A stretch of DNA of 49,489 nucleotides from an uncultured Pelagibacteraceae bacterium (GCA_902552345.1 CACDGO010000007.1:1-49489); one strand, 5' to 3'. Numbered from the stretch's first letter, positions 25,111 through 34,911 are shown. Numbers and translations: made by a program. Notes: generated from the sequence alone by a model not told the origin.

Positions 25111-26161
25111 AAGGAGTCTTTACTTTATATTTTTGTGCTAGTTTATTGAGCTCAATAATTATTCCCTTGGACAGACTAATACCTTTTTTTTTATTTGAAA
25201 GATAATTTAAATATTCTGGTTCTCCTGGGTGCATAATTGTCTTAAAACCTTTTGCCTTTTTCAGTTTTTTTACTTTTTTAAAACCAAATTCAATTTTTTT
25301 TATAAAACTATTATGTGACTGAAATAAATCTGTCCTCATACAAATCATTAAGTGTCCCACATTTGAAGGGCCAGAAAAATCATTGATTGCATTTTTAACT
25401 TTACCACTATGGTTTGCCCCAGTAAAAATACCTGCTACTATATCCATCATCCAGGATATACCAGCACCTTTCATTCCTCCAAAAGGCAACATAATACCTT
25501 CAAAAGCTTTTGACCCATCATTAGTAGGTTTTCCAAATTTATCTAAAGCATATCCGAAAGGTATTTTGATTTTTTTTTGAGCTGCGAATTTTAATTTACC
25601 TCTTGCTACGGAGGATGAAGCCATATCTAAGATAAAAGGCTTATTTTTATTTTTTGTCGGGCATCCAAATGCAAAAGGGCTTGTGCCAAAAAAAGGCGCC
25701 ATAGCACCATGAGGCGGTAATGCTTTTGAAGCATTGGTGTATACCCATGCAATACATTTATTTTTTGATGCAAATTCTAAATAATTGGCGGCCATGCCGA
25801 AATGATTACTTTTACTTATCGCAACTAGACCTATACCTTTTTCTTTGGCTAAAGAAACACATTTTTTTATACCCGCATTAGCAGCTAAATACCCAAGACC
25901 ATTATCCCCGGATAAATGAAAAATATTATTTGAAATTTTTTTGAATTTTAAATTTGGATTCTTTTTAGCTGCTTTTTTCTCAATTCTATTTACATAGACT
26001 GGCAGTCTAACTATACCATGTGACCAAACTCCTCTTTCATCTGCTCTTATAATTAAATCTGAAATTATTTTAGAATTTGAATTATTTAAGCCTACTTTCT
26101 TCAAAATATTATATGTAAAATTAATTAATTCAGATTTTTTATATCTTTTTCTTGAATTCAT
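25100..26161 (-). CDS. Malate/L-lactate dehydrogenase (Ldh2) family oxidoreductase
   Basis: A 353-residue NAD(P)-dependent 2-hydroxyacid (or imino acid) dehydrogenase of the Ldh2/MDG2 family, which has its own fold rather than a Rossmann domain. Key motifs: ADERGVWSHGIVRLPVY with His48, ISKSNHFGMAANY with His120, NASKALPPHGA and GTSPFAFGCP. Members act on malate, sulfolactate, 2,3-diketogulonate, ureidoglycolate or cyclic imino acids; sequence alone does not decide. Position between tcuA and acnD in the island suggests a hydroxy-di- or tricarboxylate. It is monocistronic and divergent from acnD across an 87-base spacer. Confidence 0.88.
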   Translation of the reverse strand: MNSRKRYKKSELINFTYNILKKVGLNNSNSKIISDLIIRADERGVWSHGIVRLPVYVNRIEKKAAKKNPNLKFKKISNNIFHLSGDNGLGYLAANAGIKKCVSLAKEKGIGLVAISKSNHFGMAANYLEFASKNKCIAWVYTNASKALPPHGAMAPFFGTSPFAFGCPTKNKNKPFILDMASSSVARGKLKFAAQKKIKIPFGYALDKFGKPTNDGSKAFEGIMLPFGGMKGAGISWMMDIVAGIFTGANHSGKVKNAINDFSGPSNVGHLMICMRTDLFQSHNSFIKKIEFGFKKVKKLKKAKGFKTIMHPGEPEYLNYLSNKKKGISLSKGIIIELNKLAQKYKVKTPFKI

Positions 26162-26248
26162 AATTATTTGAGCTGTTATAGCCTATTATTTTTAAGTTTT
26201 TTAAGTATATTATATAATTCTTTTTATTAATAAGTTAAAAGAATTTCT

Positions 26249-28876
26249 ATGATACCTAAAGAATTTAAAAAAATTAGTATTAATAATAAAGAATATGATT
26301 TTGTAGATATAAGTAACATTAAAGACATAGATAAAGTTCCCTATACTTATAGAATATTAATAGAAAACATTATTCGGCAAAATTTGATAGGTCTAAACAA
26401 CAATGCCGAAGAGCAAGTAAAATCAATTTTAGAGAAAAAATTAGGAAACCCTATAAATTTTGCCCCAAATAGGATTTTAAGTCATGATATCTTAGGCAAA
26501 GTAATGTTAGTAGACTTTCTGGCTTATAGAGAAGCTTTGCAAAAAAAAGGAATAAACTCGAAAGATATACAGCCAAATGTGCCTGTTGATCTAGTAATTG
26601 ATCACTCATTACAAGTAGATCATTTTGGTAGTGAGAAAGCTGAAATTGAAAATTTAAGAAAAGAATATGAAAGAAATTCTGAACGTTTTTCTTTTTTAAG
26701 ATGGTGCTCAAAATATTTGGATAAAGTAAATGTTATTCCGCCTGGAGTAGGAATTTGCCATCAAGTAAATATTGAATATTTATCTAAAGTTGTTTGGAGA
26801 GAGCAAAAGAAAAATTTAAATTTAATTCACCCTGATACTTGCATTGGTACTGATAGCCATACGCCAATGGTTAATGCTATAGGGGTTTTGGGTTGGGGTG
26901 TAGGCGGAGTAGAGGCAGAAATTTCAATGTTAGGAAAAACAATACCAATGTCTGTACCGGAGGTCGTAGGTGTGAATTTAACGAAGCAACTTAAAGAGGG
27001 AATTACATCAACAGATTTAGTGTTGTATATAACAAAGTTATTAAGAGACAGCAAAGTGGTGGGTAGTTTTATTGAATTTTGTGGTGAAGGAGTTGAAAAT
27101 TTAACTGTTGGTGATAGAGCAACCATTTCAAATATGGCACCAGAATACGGTGCAACAGCAGTTTTGTTTCCTGTAGATAAAGCAACTTTAAATTATTTGA
27201 GTATGACAGGGAGGACAGAAGAGGAAATAAAAATTGTTGAAGAATATTCGAAGTACCAAAATTTATGGAGAAAATCTAAAACTGCTCCAGAATATAATCG
27301 AGTTCTAGATTTAGACTTGTCTACGATAGAGCCTTGTGTATCTGGTCCGAAAAATCCTGAAGATAAAATTGACTTAGAAAAATTCTCAAAAGAAATTAAT
27401 AAACATTCTAAAATGCTTTATAACAAAGACCTCAGGGATGACGAATTCGAAGTGCCCACTCAAGGTTATAAAATTAAAGATGCAGATATTATGATAGCTG
27501 CTATCACAAGCTGTACAAATACTGCAAATCCAAAAAATGTTATAGCAGCAGGTTTAATTGCAAAAAAATTAATTAACCTTGGTTTTAAAAAGAAAAATAA
27601 AATAAAAACCTCTTTTGCACCCGGAAGTAAAGTTACAGCTGAAATCTTAAAAAAATCTGGTTTACAAAAATATTTAGATGAACTTGGTTTTAATGTTGTT
27701 GGATTTGGTTGCACGACTTGTAATGGAAGTTCAGGTCCATTAGAAGAGAACTTAGCAAACACAATTGAAAAAGAAAAAGTTTTTTCTGTTGCAGTTTTAT
27801 CTGGAAATAGAAATTTTCAAGGTAGGATACACCCAAATATAAGAGCATCTTACTTAGCATCTCCTGCGTTAGTAGTTTTATTTTCAATACTTGGCTCAGT
27901 AAAAAAAGATTTATCTAAAGATGCTTTAGGAAAAGATACTAAAGGAAATGATATTTATTTTAAAAATGTTTGGCCTTCAAATAATGAAGTGAATAAGATT
28001 ATTGACCAATTTTATAAATCTGAAACTTTTAAAGAAAAGTATAAAGAAGTAAATGATGGCGGAGAATTATGGGAAAATTTAAATGTTTCGAACTCAAATA
28101 ATTATGATTGGCCTGATAGCACTTACATTAAAAAACCACCGTACATGAAGAAAGCTGAAAATAACGAAATCAAAGATATAAAATTAGCAAGACCAATTGT
28201 GCTTTTAGGAGACTCAGTTACAACAGATCATATTTCACCATCAAGTGTTATCACTAAAGGTACTGCTGCATGGGATTATTTAACAGAGCTTGGTATTGAT
28301 TCAAAAGATTTTAATAATTATTTAACAAGAAGAGCTAATCACGAAATTGTTGCAAGATCAACTTTTGCAAGTTTAAGACTTAGAAATTTGATGACACCTA
28401 ATCAAGAGGGAAGTTTAACTGTTAAATATCCAGAAAATAAAGTGAGAAGACTTTATGAAGTTGCAATGGAGTATAAAAAAGAGAACAAAGAAATAATAGT
28501 TATTGCTGGAGAAAATTATGGCTGCGGCTCATCAAGAGATGTAGCTGCAAAAGGTCCTTTATTAATTGGAGTGAGAGCCATTGTAGCTAAAAGTTTTGAG
28601 AGAATACACAGATCTAATTTAATAGGTATGGGATTATTGCCACTAGAATTTGAAAAAGGGCAAGGAATAGAAGAAATAGGAATTCAAAGTAATGATCAAT
28701 TTAGTATCTCAGGTCTTGATAAAATAAATGATAATCAAAAGAAAGTGCAAATGAAAATTCACAAAGAAACAGGAGATGTAATTGATATAAAACTAAATGT
28801 TAGATTAGATGTTCCTGAAGAAGTTGTCTTTTGGAAGAACGGCGGTATTTTGCCAACCGCTTATAAGGAAGCTTAA
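26249..28876 (+). CDS. acnD: 2-methylisocitrate dehydratase (Fe-S), AcnD type
   Basis: An 875-residue aconitase-superfamily enzyme. Cluster cysteines are in ITSCTNTANP (Cys422) and GCTTCNGSSGPL (Cys488, Cys491). NGSSGPL and the short form (about 870 residues) plus the directly following prpF gene point to AcnD, which works with PrpF on 2-methylcitrate or its isomers. It differs from the acnA product at many positions, for example HPDTCIGTDSHTPMVN versus YPDTLVGTDSHTTMVN. A TATAAT lies at 26213-26218, 30 bases before the ATG. Because methylcitrate synthase is not encoded nearby, its substrate may be imported or may be aconitate from TcuA; this is inference. Confidence 0.9.
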   Translation: MIPKEFKKISINNKEYDFVDISNIKDIDKVPYTYRILIENIIRQNLIGLNNNAEEQVKSILEKKLGNPINFAPNRILSHDILGKVMLVDFLAYREALQKKGINSKDIQPNVPVDLVIDHSLQVDHFGSEKAEIENLRKEYERNSERFSFLRWCSKYLDKVNVIPPGVGICHQVNIEYLSKVVWREQKKNLNLIHPDTCIGTDSHTPMVNAIGVLGWGVGGVEAEISMLGKTIPMSVPEVVGVNLTKQLKEGITSTDLVLYITKLLRDSKVVGSFIEFCGEGVENLTVGDRATISNMAPEYGATAVLFPVDKATLNYLSMTGRTEEEIKIVEEYSKYQNLWRKSKTAPEYNRVLDLDLSTIEPCVSGPKNPEDKIDLEKFSKEINKHSKMLYNKDLRDDEFEVPTQGYKIKDADIMIAAITSCTNTANPKNVIAAGLIAKKLINLGFKKKNKIKTSFAPGSKVTAEILKKSGLQKYLDELGFNVVGFGCTTCNGSSGPLEENLANTIEKEKVFSVAVLSGNRNFQGRIHPNIRASYLASPALVVLFSILGSVKKDLSKDALGKDTKGNDIYFKNVWPSNNEVNKIIDQFYKSETFKEKYKEVNDGGELWENLNVSNSNNYDWPDSTYIKKPPYMKKAENNEIKDIKLARPIVLLGDSVTTDHISPSSVITKGTAAWDYLTELGIDSKDFNNYLTRRANHEIVARSTFASLRLRNLMTPNQEGSLTVKYPENKVRRLYEVAMEYKKENKEIIVIAGENYGCGSSRDVAAKGPLLIGVRAIVAKSFERIHRSNLIGMGLLPLEFEKGQGIEEIGIQSNDQFSISGLDKINDNQKKVQMKIHKETGDVIDIKLNVRLDVPEEVVFWKNGGILPTAYKEA

Positions 28877-28881
28877 ATATA

Positions 28882-30015
28882 ATGAGCCAAAAATGGATTA
28901 AAGCTACTTACTATAGAGGTGGAACTAGCAAAGGTGTTTTTTTTCAGAAAAAAGATTTGCCCACTTCCGATCAAAATAAATTAAATGAATTATTTTTAAA
29001 AGTTATTGGCAGTCCAGATACAAATCAAAGACAGCTTAATGGGATGGGAGGTGGAGTATCTTCAGTATCAAAATGCGTAATAATAAGCCCTTCAGAGAGA
29101 GATGATGCTGACATAGATTATAATTTTATTCAAATTGCTATAGATAAACCTATTGCGGAGTGGAATAACAATTGTGGTAATTTATCTGGCGCAGTTGGTC
29201 CGTATGCAGTTCAAGAGGGCATTATAAAACCAAAAGAGGGAGAGAATTTGGTTAAAATTTATCAAGTCAATACTGATAAGATTATACATTCAACTTTTCA
29301 AGTTAAAGATGGGAAACCTTTAATAGAAGGAGATTACTCTATTGCTGGCGTTCATGGCGCAGGATCTAAAGTAAGATTAGACTATATTGATCCAGGAGGA
29401 TCAGGAACAGGTAAACTTCTTCCAACTGGCAATGTAATAGATGAAATTGAAATAAAAGATTATGGAAAAATAAAAGTAAGCATTGTCGATGCCGCTACCC
29501 CATTAGTGTACTTACTTGCAGAAGATATTGGTCTTAAAGGAACAGAAACGCCAGATGAACTTGACGCTAAAACTGACGAAATGAATTTAATTCAAAAAAT
29601 TAGGAGAAAATCTGCACACATCATAGGCCTTTCAAATTCTGAAAATGAAGCTCCTATGAATACACCTCGAATAGGAATTGTAACTTCACCGAAAGATTAT
29701 GTAAGTTTAGATAAAACAAAAATTAGTTCCAATGATCAAGATATTACAACTAGAATGTTTTCAATGGAAAAAACTCATAAAGCTATAATGGGTACTGCAG
29801 GTGTAAATATTGGGGTTGCTGCAGCTATTGATGGAACTATTCCAAATAAAGTTAAAAGAAAAAATTCAGATCCTTTAGAGTTACGTGCTGGAAATCCATC
29901 AGGAATAATGACAGCAGGTGCAATAATCGAAAATAAAAATGGTAAGCCCTTTGCAAAATCTGCAATTTTTTTTAGAACTTTCAGACCTTTAATGAGGGGC
30001 GAAGTATTAGTTTAA
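28882..30015 (+). CDS. prpF: 2-methylaconitate cis-trans isomerase, PrpF family
   Basis: A 377-residue protein of the PrpF family with the diaminopimelate-epimerase fold. The N-terminal ATYYRGGTSKGVFF is the family signature. Likely catalytic residues are the lysine in GGVSSVSKC (Lys64) and the cysteine in WNNNCGNLSGAVGPYAV (Cys98), corresponding to the Lys/Cys pair known in PrpF. The C-terminal LRAGNPSGIMTAGA is conserved as well. PrpF isomerises the trans-aconitate-type product of AcnD to the cis form. It starts 5 bases after acnD, so they form an operon. Related members act on oxalomesaconate or trans-aconitate, so the substrate is not fixed. Confidence 0.92.
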   Translation: MSQKWIKATYYRGGTSKGVFFQKKDLPTSDQNKLNELFLKVIGSPDTNQRQLNGMGGGVSSVSKCVIISPSERDDADIDYNFIQIAIDKPIAEWNNNCGNLSGAVGPYAVQEGIIKPKEGENLVKIYQVNTDKIIHSTFQVKDGKPLIEGDYSIAGVHGAGSKVRLDYIDPGGSGTGKLLPTGNVIDEIEIKDYGKIKVSIVDAATPLVYLLAEDIGLKGTETPDELDAKTDEMNLIQKIRRKSAHIIGLSNSENEAPMNTPRIGIVTSPKDYVSLDKTKISSNDQDITTRMFSMEKTHKAIMGTAGVNIGVAAAIDGTIPNKVKRKNSDPLELRAGNPSGIMTAGAIIENKNGKPFAKSAIFFRTFRPLMRGEVLV

Positions 30016-30016
30016 A

Positions 30017-30775
30017 CTATAATAAATTTAAATTTTGTAGACCCAAGTAAATAATTCTTATTCCGCCTAATAGTAAAATGATTGTTAAAACTTTTTGAAA
30101 GTAGTGTTTACCTTTTGAAATTAATACTTTTTTTCCAAAATAAGTACCAAAAAAACCTACAAAAATCATTGAAGCTACGAGTAGAATATATTCTTGAAAA
30201 GCAAAACCGATAAAAAAGAAACCAATTGATTTAAATAGGTGTTGTGAAGTCATGAACGCTCCATGAATTGTCACATGCTTTGTAGGATTAAAACCCATAT
30301 TTCTTATCAGAGTTGAAACTATTGGTCCTGATGCGCCAAACAACATCGACATAATTGTAGTAGCGATACCCCCAACTAAAATATATTTTTTTCCTAGTGG
30401 CGGGAAAGTACCGAATAAAGAATATAATATAAATAAACCTACCCCAACTTGTCCTACTCCAGGAGATAGATAATCAACTATATTTGCTCCAAAAAGAGAA
30501 CCCACTATTGTTCCAATAACGAAAGGCAAAATAATTTTTTTATCTAAATCTTTAACTGAAACGAAAATTCTTCCAAAATTAGACCCAAGCTGTATTAGCC
30601 CGTGCACAGGTATTAAAGCTGTTGCTGGTAAAATAAATGATAATCCCACAAGCATTAACATTCCTCCACCAAGACTAAGTGCAGTTGATATAAAACATGT
30701 TAAAAAATTAAAAAAAATTAAAAATATTGCACTATTAGTTGAAATCGTTTGGGGTAATAAAATAGAATATTCCAT
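30017..30775 (-). CDS. TSUP family permease (TauE/SafE), copy 1
   Basis: A 252-residue membrane protein with about eight hydrophobic segments in two halves, the TauE/SafE/TSUP layout. The first half contains FISTALSLGGGMLMLVGLSF and the second FGASGPIVSTLIRNMGF. TSUP members are linked with sulfite or sulfonate export and with organic acids. Here the start lies 1 base after the stop of an MmgE/PrpD gene and it is last in the TctCBA-SDR-PrpD operon. That makes a carboxylate or by-product transport role attractive but unproven. The convergent prpF stop lies 1 base away. Confidence 0.87.
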   Translation of the reverse strand: MEYSILLPQTISTNSAIFLIFFNFLTCFISTALSLGGGMLMLVGLSFILPATALIPVHGLIQLGSNFGRIFVSVKDLDKKIILPFVIGTIVGSLFGANIVDYLSPGVGQVGVGLFILYSLFGTFPPLGKKYILVGGIATTIMSMLFGASGPIVSTLIRNMGFNPTKHVTIHGAFMTSQHLFKSIGFFFIGFAFQEYILLVASMIFVGFFGTYFGKKVLISKGKHYFQKVLTIILLLGGIRIIYLGLQNLNLL

Positions 30776-30776
30776 T

Positions 30777-32129
30777 CTATTTAGTTAAAATTTTTGAAAA
30801 GTTTGGCTTCGTAAAAATGTTTTTAATAAAATCTTTAATATTATTTTTTTCGGTTTCATTAATTTTAGAGTAATTGAGATTTGCATTAAATTTTTTATCA
30901 ATATCATTTTCTGTCAAGGGTTGTTTTCTACCTCCTCTAAAACAAGGTTGATGTTCAGTGAATTCTCCCTCTTCGGTAATACAAGTCAATGTTCCAGTAT
31001 AATTTTTAGGGTATTCATCATTTGGATCAATTTCGTATTCAACTTTATTAGCTAAGTCTAAAATTTGTTTATCATTTATGCTTTTCTCATCAAATTCTTT
31101 TAATCCTGCGTCTTTTCTTATGAAGCCTACAGCGACACAGTACGGGACAGAAAATTTTGCAGAGTATGGTGTGGAAGGTTTCTTTTTTTCTTTAGAAGGC
31201 TCCCACAACCGATGTACTGTACCCTCTCCAACTTTTGCCTTTATAGATTTAATCTTTTTAAAGTCTTTTATTTTATCTCCTAATTTAATCGCACAATCTA
31301 CAAATGGCTGAGCCATAGTTCCGCAAGCAAATGGTTTGAAAGCCAAATTTTCTATTTCCCACCTTGAACCTAGAGAGTCAATTAATTTAGAATAATCTCT
31401 TTTTACTTCTTTAATTGCAAAAGCACTAAAGAAACCGTGGTCACCCTCGAAGACTGTCCTAGGTCCATAAAAATCTGTTTGAGCTATTAAAACAGAATTT
31501 ATCCCTGAGTTAGCAGACCATCCAGGATGAATTCTTTTAGTCCAAGAACCTTCTGCAAGATATTCGATAATGCCTGAAGTAAAACTACCAGCTATTCCTA
31601 ATGAAGATGCCATCTGTTTTTCTGTTAAATTTAAGACAGATGAAAGACCAGCTGCTACGCCAAAGGTACCGCAAACAGCAGTAGGATGAAAACCTTGTTT
31701 GTGCATAGCAGTTGGCGCTACTAAGGCTAATCTACACATTAACTCTGTACCAACAGCTAAACTTTTCAAAATCTGATCACCGTTTAAATTAAATCTTTGC
31801 GCTGCAGCTAATATAGCCGGAATCATGCAAGCCCCAACATGCATAGGATTTCCCTCGAATGTATCGTCGAAGTCTTCACCATGTGCAGCAGTACCCGCAA
31901 TTATAGCAGAGGAGGAAATATCAAAGTCACTCCCATGTCCTAATGAAATAAATTTTCCTGATCCTTTATAAGCTTTAACAAGACTTTGAACATAATTTTC
32001 ATTTCTAGCAGAAAGGATAATTCCACAAATATCTTTAATTAGATAATTCAAAGTCTTCTTTGACTTATCAGAAATATCTTTGGTCGATAAATTTTTTGCC
32101 CATTTAGAAAAATCTTCTGAAATTGTCAT
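30777..32129 (-). CDS. MmgE/PrpD family protein (paralogue 2)
   Basis: A 450-residue MmgE/PrpD protein. The acidic motif is AAHGEDFDDTFEG (residues 81-93), the best match to the family consensus among the four paralogues here. KQGFHPTAVCGTFGVAAG and LAFKPFACGTMAQPF are the other conserved blocks. It overlaps the SDR gene by 4 bases and is 1 base from the TSUP gene, so it belongs to the TctCBA operon. Its predicted substrate is whatever the transporter brings in. The family contains dehydratases and decarboxylases of 2-methylcitrate, cis-aconitate and related acids. Confidence 0.88.
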   Translation of the reverse strand: MTISEDFSKWAKNLSTKDISDKSKKTLNYLIKDICGIILSARNENYVQSLVKAYKGSGKFISLGHGSDFDISSSAIIAGTAAHGEDFDDTFEGNPMHVGACMIPAILAAAQRFNLNGDQILKSLAVGTELMCRLALVAPTAMHKQGFHPTAVCGTFGVAAGLSSVLNLTEKQMASSLGIAGSFTSGIIEYLAEGSWTKRIHPGWSANSGINSVLIAQTDFYGPRTVFEGDHGFFSAFAIKEVKRDYSKLIDSLGSRWEIENLAFKPFACGTMAQPFVDCAIKLGDKIKDFKKIKSIKAKVGEGTVHRLWEPSKEKKKPSTPYSAKFSVPYCVAVGFIRKDAGLKEFDEKSINDKQILDLANKVEYEIDPNDEYPKNYTGTLTCITEEGEFTEHQPCFRGGRKQPLTENDIDKKFNANLNYSKINETEKNNIKDFIKNIFTKPNFSKILTK

Positions 32130-32890
32130 GGAGTATAACTACCACCATTCACATGAAGAGTCTGTCCATTTATATAATCAGCTTCTTTCTTGCAAAGATT
32201 CGCTATAACTTCAGCTACTTCGTCTGGATTTCCAAATCTATTTTGTACCAAACTAGGTGTTTGAGGGTGGCGCAACCAGTGACCACTTAGTTTAGTTTCT
32301 TTGCTATCAAAATCTTCAATAAATCCAGGAACAACGCAATTACAAGTTACGCCTTTCTCTATAAATTCCATACTAATAGCTTTTGTTAAACCAACTAAAG
32401 CTGCTTTTGAAGTTACAACGTGAGCTCTTTCTTTTGCCCCTATATGTGCTGATAAGCCACCAATATTAATTACCCGTCCCCATTTTTGTTTTACCATATA
32501 ATTAATTAAAGCTTGAGCGCATAAAAATGAAGCATCGACATTCACAGTCATAACTTTTTTCCAATCTTTGTAATCAATCTTTTCGAAATGCTCATGGATT
32601 CTCAATCCGGCATTATTTACAAGAACAGATGGCGTTCCTAGTTTTAAAGCTGCATCTTTAATGATATTGATTGTTTCTAAATTTGCTAGGTCCCCAGTAA
32701 CGAAGTTTGATTTAATTTTAAATTTTTCAAGTAATTTTATTGTGTCTTTAGCTTCCTCGATACTTTTGCCGCCAGTATGTATTAGTATATTGAAACCTTG
32801 CTCTGCTAATTTAATTGCTGTTGATCTTCCAATTTTTTTTGCTGCGCCGGTAAGAACGGCAACTTTGTTTTTATTGAAATCCCTACTCAA
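32126..32890 (-). CDS. SDR-family protein lacking the catalytic tyrosine
   Basis: A 254-residue short-chain dehydrogenase fold. The nucleotide-binding motif TGAAKKIGRS (residues 14-23), the NNAG motif (92-95) and the C-terminal YINGQTLHVNGG are intact. The YxxxK active-site position reads HVVTSK, with Lys162 kept but Val158 where Tyr should be; the upstream Ser position falls in INIGGLS, shifted or replaced by Gly. I checked the codons at this site (CAC GTT GTA ACT TCA AAA). A subfamily with this HVV(T/A)xK pattern exists, so it is probably not a mutation. The reaction is uncertain. The gene overlaps tctA by 8 bases and PrpD by 4. Confidence 0.85.
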   Translation of the reverse strand: MSRDFNKNKVAVLTGAAKKIGRSTAIKLAEQGFNILIHTGGKSIEEAKDTIKLLEKFKIKSNFVTGDLANLETINIIKDAALKLGTPSVLVNNAGLRIHEHFEKIDYKDWKKVMTVNVDASFLCAQALINYMVKQKWGRVINIGGLSAHIGAKERAHVVTSKAALVGLTKAISMEFIEKGVTCNCVVPGFIEDFDSKETKLSGHWLRHPQTPSLVQNRFGNPDEVAEVIANLCKKEADYINGQTLHVNGGSYTP

Positions 32891-34373
32891 CTTTTTTCGC
32901 AGCTAATTTTTTGCGGATTGTGCCCCAGAAAGGGGTTGTAAGACTTATACACGTAAGAATTATGAAGAAGATAAATACTCCACTTTCAAAGAAATTGAAA
33001 AAATTACTCTCATAAATCACCATTGATTGAGTGAATGTTTCCTCTACCATTTTTCCTAATATTAGTCCCATTACGAATGGAGCTGGAGAAAATCCGTTTC
33101 TCAATGCAAAATAACCAATGATACCTGAGATTAGCATTACCCAAACATCGAATATTGCTGAACTGTAAGCATATGATCCGATTAAAGAGAAAATAAACAC
33201 TGATGGCCACAAAAATCTTTTTGGAATGAACGTTACATATGAAAAGAACTTGGCTCCCACTAAACCAATTCCTAAAAAGGCAAAGTTAGCAAATAACATT
33301 GCGCCAAATATTGCATAAACTAAGTGTGGAGTTTCTGAAATAAGATAAGGTCCTGGTCGAAAACCGTGCATTACTAATGCAGCCAAAATTAATGCTGTTG
33401 TTCCGCTACCAGGTATTCCTAAAGCAAGGGTTGGAACCATCGCTCCACCTGCTGCAGCATTATTGGCAGCTTCTGGCCCAGCGATACCTTCTGCACATCC
33501 CGTACCAAATTTTTCTGGAGTTTTAGAAAATCTTTTCGCTTCATTGTAACCCATCATTGCAGCTACAGTCGCTCCCTCTGCAGGTAAAATACCTATGAAT
33601 GTCCCTAATCCGGATGATCTTAAAATTGTACCTTTTAATTCTTTTAGTTCTGCGATTGTTGGAAGTTTTAAAGCTTTCGCTGACATTCTCTCTACTGCAG
33701 CATTAAGTGTTTTTGATTGATTGAGTAGTTCGGACATCGCAAAAAGTCCTATTAGAACTGGGACAAACTTAATTCCTTCTGTCAATTCAGGAACACCAAA
33801 TTCATATCTTTCTACACCAGTTGCTAAGTGTACACCTATTGTTGATACTAAAACTCCCATAGCTCCAGCTATTAAATTTCTTATAGACGATTTTCCACTC
33901 ATTGCGGCTAACATAGATAAAGCAAATAATGTTAGACCAAAATATTCAACTGGCCCAAATTTAAGCGCTATCTCTGCTAATAGTGGAGTAGCAAACAAAA
34001 ATATTACAATTGCAAAAATTCCACCTAAGACACTACAGATCGCCGCTAAACCAAGGGCTCTCCCTGGTTCACCTTTTTTTGCCATCATGTATCCATCTAA
34101 AGCAGTAGCTACCGCTGGTGGTGCTCCTGGTGCATTAATTAATATTGCTGTGATGGAACCACCAAAGGTTCCTGCGCAATATAGAGCAGCCATCATAGAA
34201 ATTGATGCAACCGGATCTAGACTAATTGTAAATGGCATTAATAAAGCTATAGCCATTGGCGAACTCAGTCCTGGTAAAGCACCAACTAATACTCCAATCA
34301 AAACCCCGCCAAAAATTAAGGCTAGGTTTTGCACCTCCATTAATAATTGAAAACCTCTTATTACATCTTCCAT
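32883..34373 (-). CDS. tctA: Tripartite tricarboxylate transporter, large permease TctA (system 1)
   Basis: A 496-residue membrane protein with about eleven to twelve segments. The TctA signature near the N-terminus reads GALPGLSSPMAIALLMPFT, and FGGSITAILINAPGAPPAVATALDGY is the second conserved block. GPEAANNAAAGGAMVPTLALGIPGSGTTA is the third. TctA is the main translocation subunit and works with TctB and a periplasmic TctC receptor using the ion gradient. It follows tctB by 4 bases. Substrates of the family include citrate and other di- and tricarboxylates; with the surrounding genes, a tricarboxylate is the first guess. Confidence 0.95.
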   Translation of the reverse strand: MEDVIRGFQLLMEVQNLALIFGGVLIGVLVGALPGLSSPMAIALLMPFTISLDPVASISMMAALYCAGTFGGSITAILINAPGAPPAVATALDGYMMAKKGEPGRALGLAAICSVLGGIFAIVIFLFATPLLAEIALKFGPVEYFGLTLFALSMLAAMSGKSSIRNLIAGAMGVLVSTIGVHLATGVERYEFGVPELTEGIKFVPVLIGLFAMSELLNQSKTLNAAVERMSAKALKLPTIAELKELKGTILRSSGLGTFIGILPAEGATVAAMMGYNEAKRFSKTPEKFGTGCAEGIAGPEAANNAAAGGAMVPTLALGIPGSGTTALILAALVMHGFRPGPYLISETPHLVYAIFGAMLFANFAFLGIGLVGAKFFSYVTFIPKRFLWPSVFIFSLIGSYAYSSAIFDVWVMLISGIIGYFALRNGFSPAPFVMGLILGKMVEETFTQSMVIYESNFFNFFESGVFIFFIILTCISLTTPFWGTIRKKLAAKKVE

Positions 34374-34377
34374 AATA

Positions 34378-34908
34378 CTATTTAAATGCCTCCAAAATAC
34401 CTGGGTTGAAATATAAACCTAAGAGTTTGTTAAATAATAAGTAAACAAATCCAGGGAATAAGATTGAATAAATAATTACTGCAATATAATTTCTTTCACC
34501 CCACAATAGCGGTAGTGCCAGGCAAGTAATAACCATTGTTACTACAGCTCCTAAAAATTCAGCAAAAGAAACTATTGTTAATAACAGTAAAATCGTTAAC
34601 CAAGTAATTGTTAAAGTTTTATCATCCCGATCTTTGTCAATCTTAGCTACTTTGTCAGGGGTTAATTTGAATTCGAAAGGTATAATTGCTACCAACAAAA
34701 ACATTATTGTAATCAACATTTTTGGAAATACATCAGCGTTAAGTGTATCTCCTAATATTGCTGGTGCTTCGGGAAACTTACTAGCCTCATAATACATAAA
34801 GGCTCCAAACGCGACTAAAATTATCGCGAGTACTAAATCTTTTTTATGAACAAATCCCGCGCCCAAAGTTCTGGGCGCGAAATCATGTATTTTTTTTTGG
34901 TCAGACAT
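34378..34908 (-). CDS. tctB: Tripartite tricarboxylate transporter, small permease TctB (system 1)
   Basis: A 176-residue protein with four predicted transmembrane segments, starting near residues 28-45 (LVLAIILVAFGAFMYYEASKFPE). The conserved block ASKFPEAPAILGDTLNADVFPK resembles the TctB pattern of a periplasmic loop ending in a proline. It lies between tctC (3-base gap) and tctA (4-base gap). TctB is poorly conserved in sequence, so the call rests mainly on size, topology and position. Confidence 0.9.
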   Translation of the reverse strand: MSDQKKIHDFAPRTLGAGFVHKKDLVLAIILVAFGAFMYYEASKFPEAPAILGDTLNADVFPKMLITIMFLLVAIIPFEFKLTPDKVAKIDKDRDDKTLTITWLTILLLLTIVSFAEFLGAVVTMVITCLALPLLWGERNYIAVIIYSILFPGFVYLLFNKLLGLYFNPGILEAFK

Positions 34909-34911
34909 TAA

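Noticed and set aside
26205-26220. AT palindrome in the ldh2-acnD spacer as a third copy of the IclR site
   Set aside because: It shares only short TATA runs with the two matching sites and is as expected from AT-rich DNA with a -10 box.
10303-28876. AcnA and AcnD as a gene duplication within the window
   Set aside because: The two proteins differ along their whole length in motif context and belong to different aconitase subfamilies.
33721-34350. A 209-codon open frame on the plus strand opposite tctA (system 1)
   Set aside because: It is the mirror of a strong TctA coding sequence, is rich in Ile/Pro/Asn without family motifs, and lacks a ribosome binding site.
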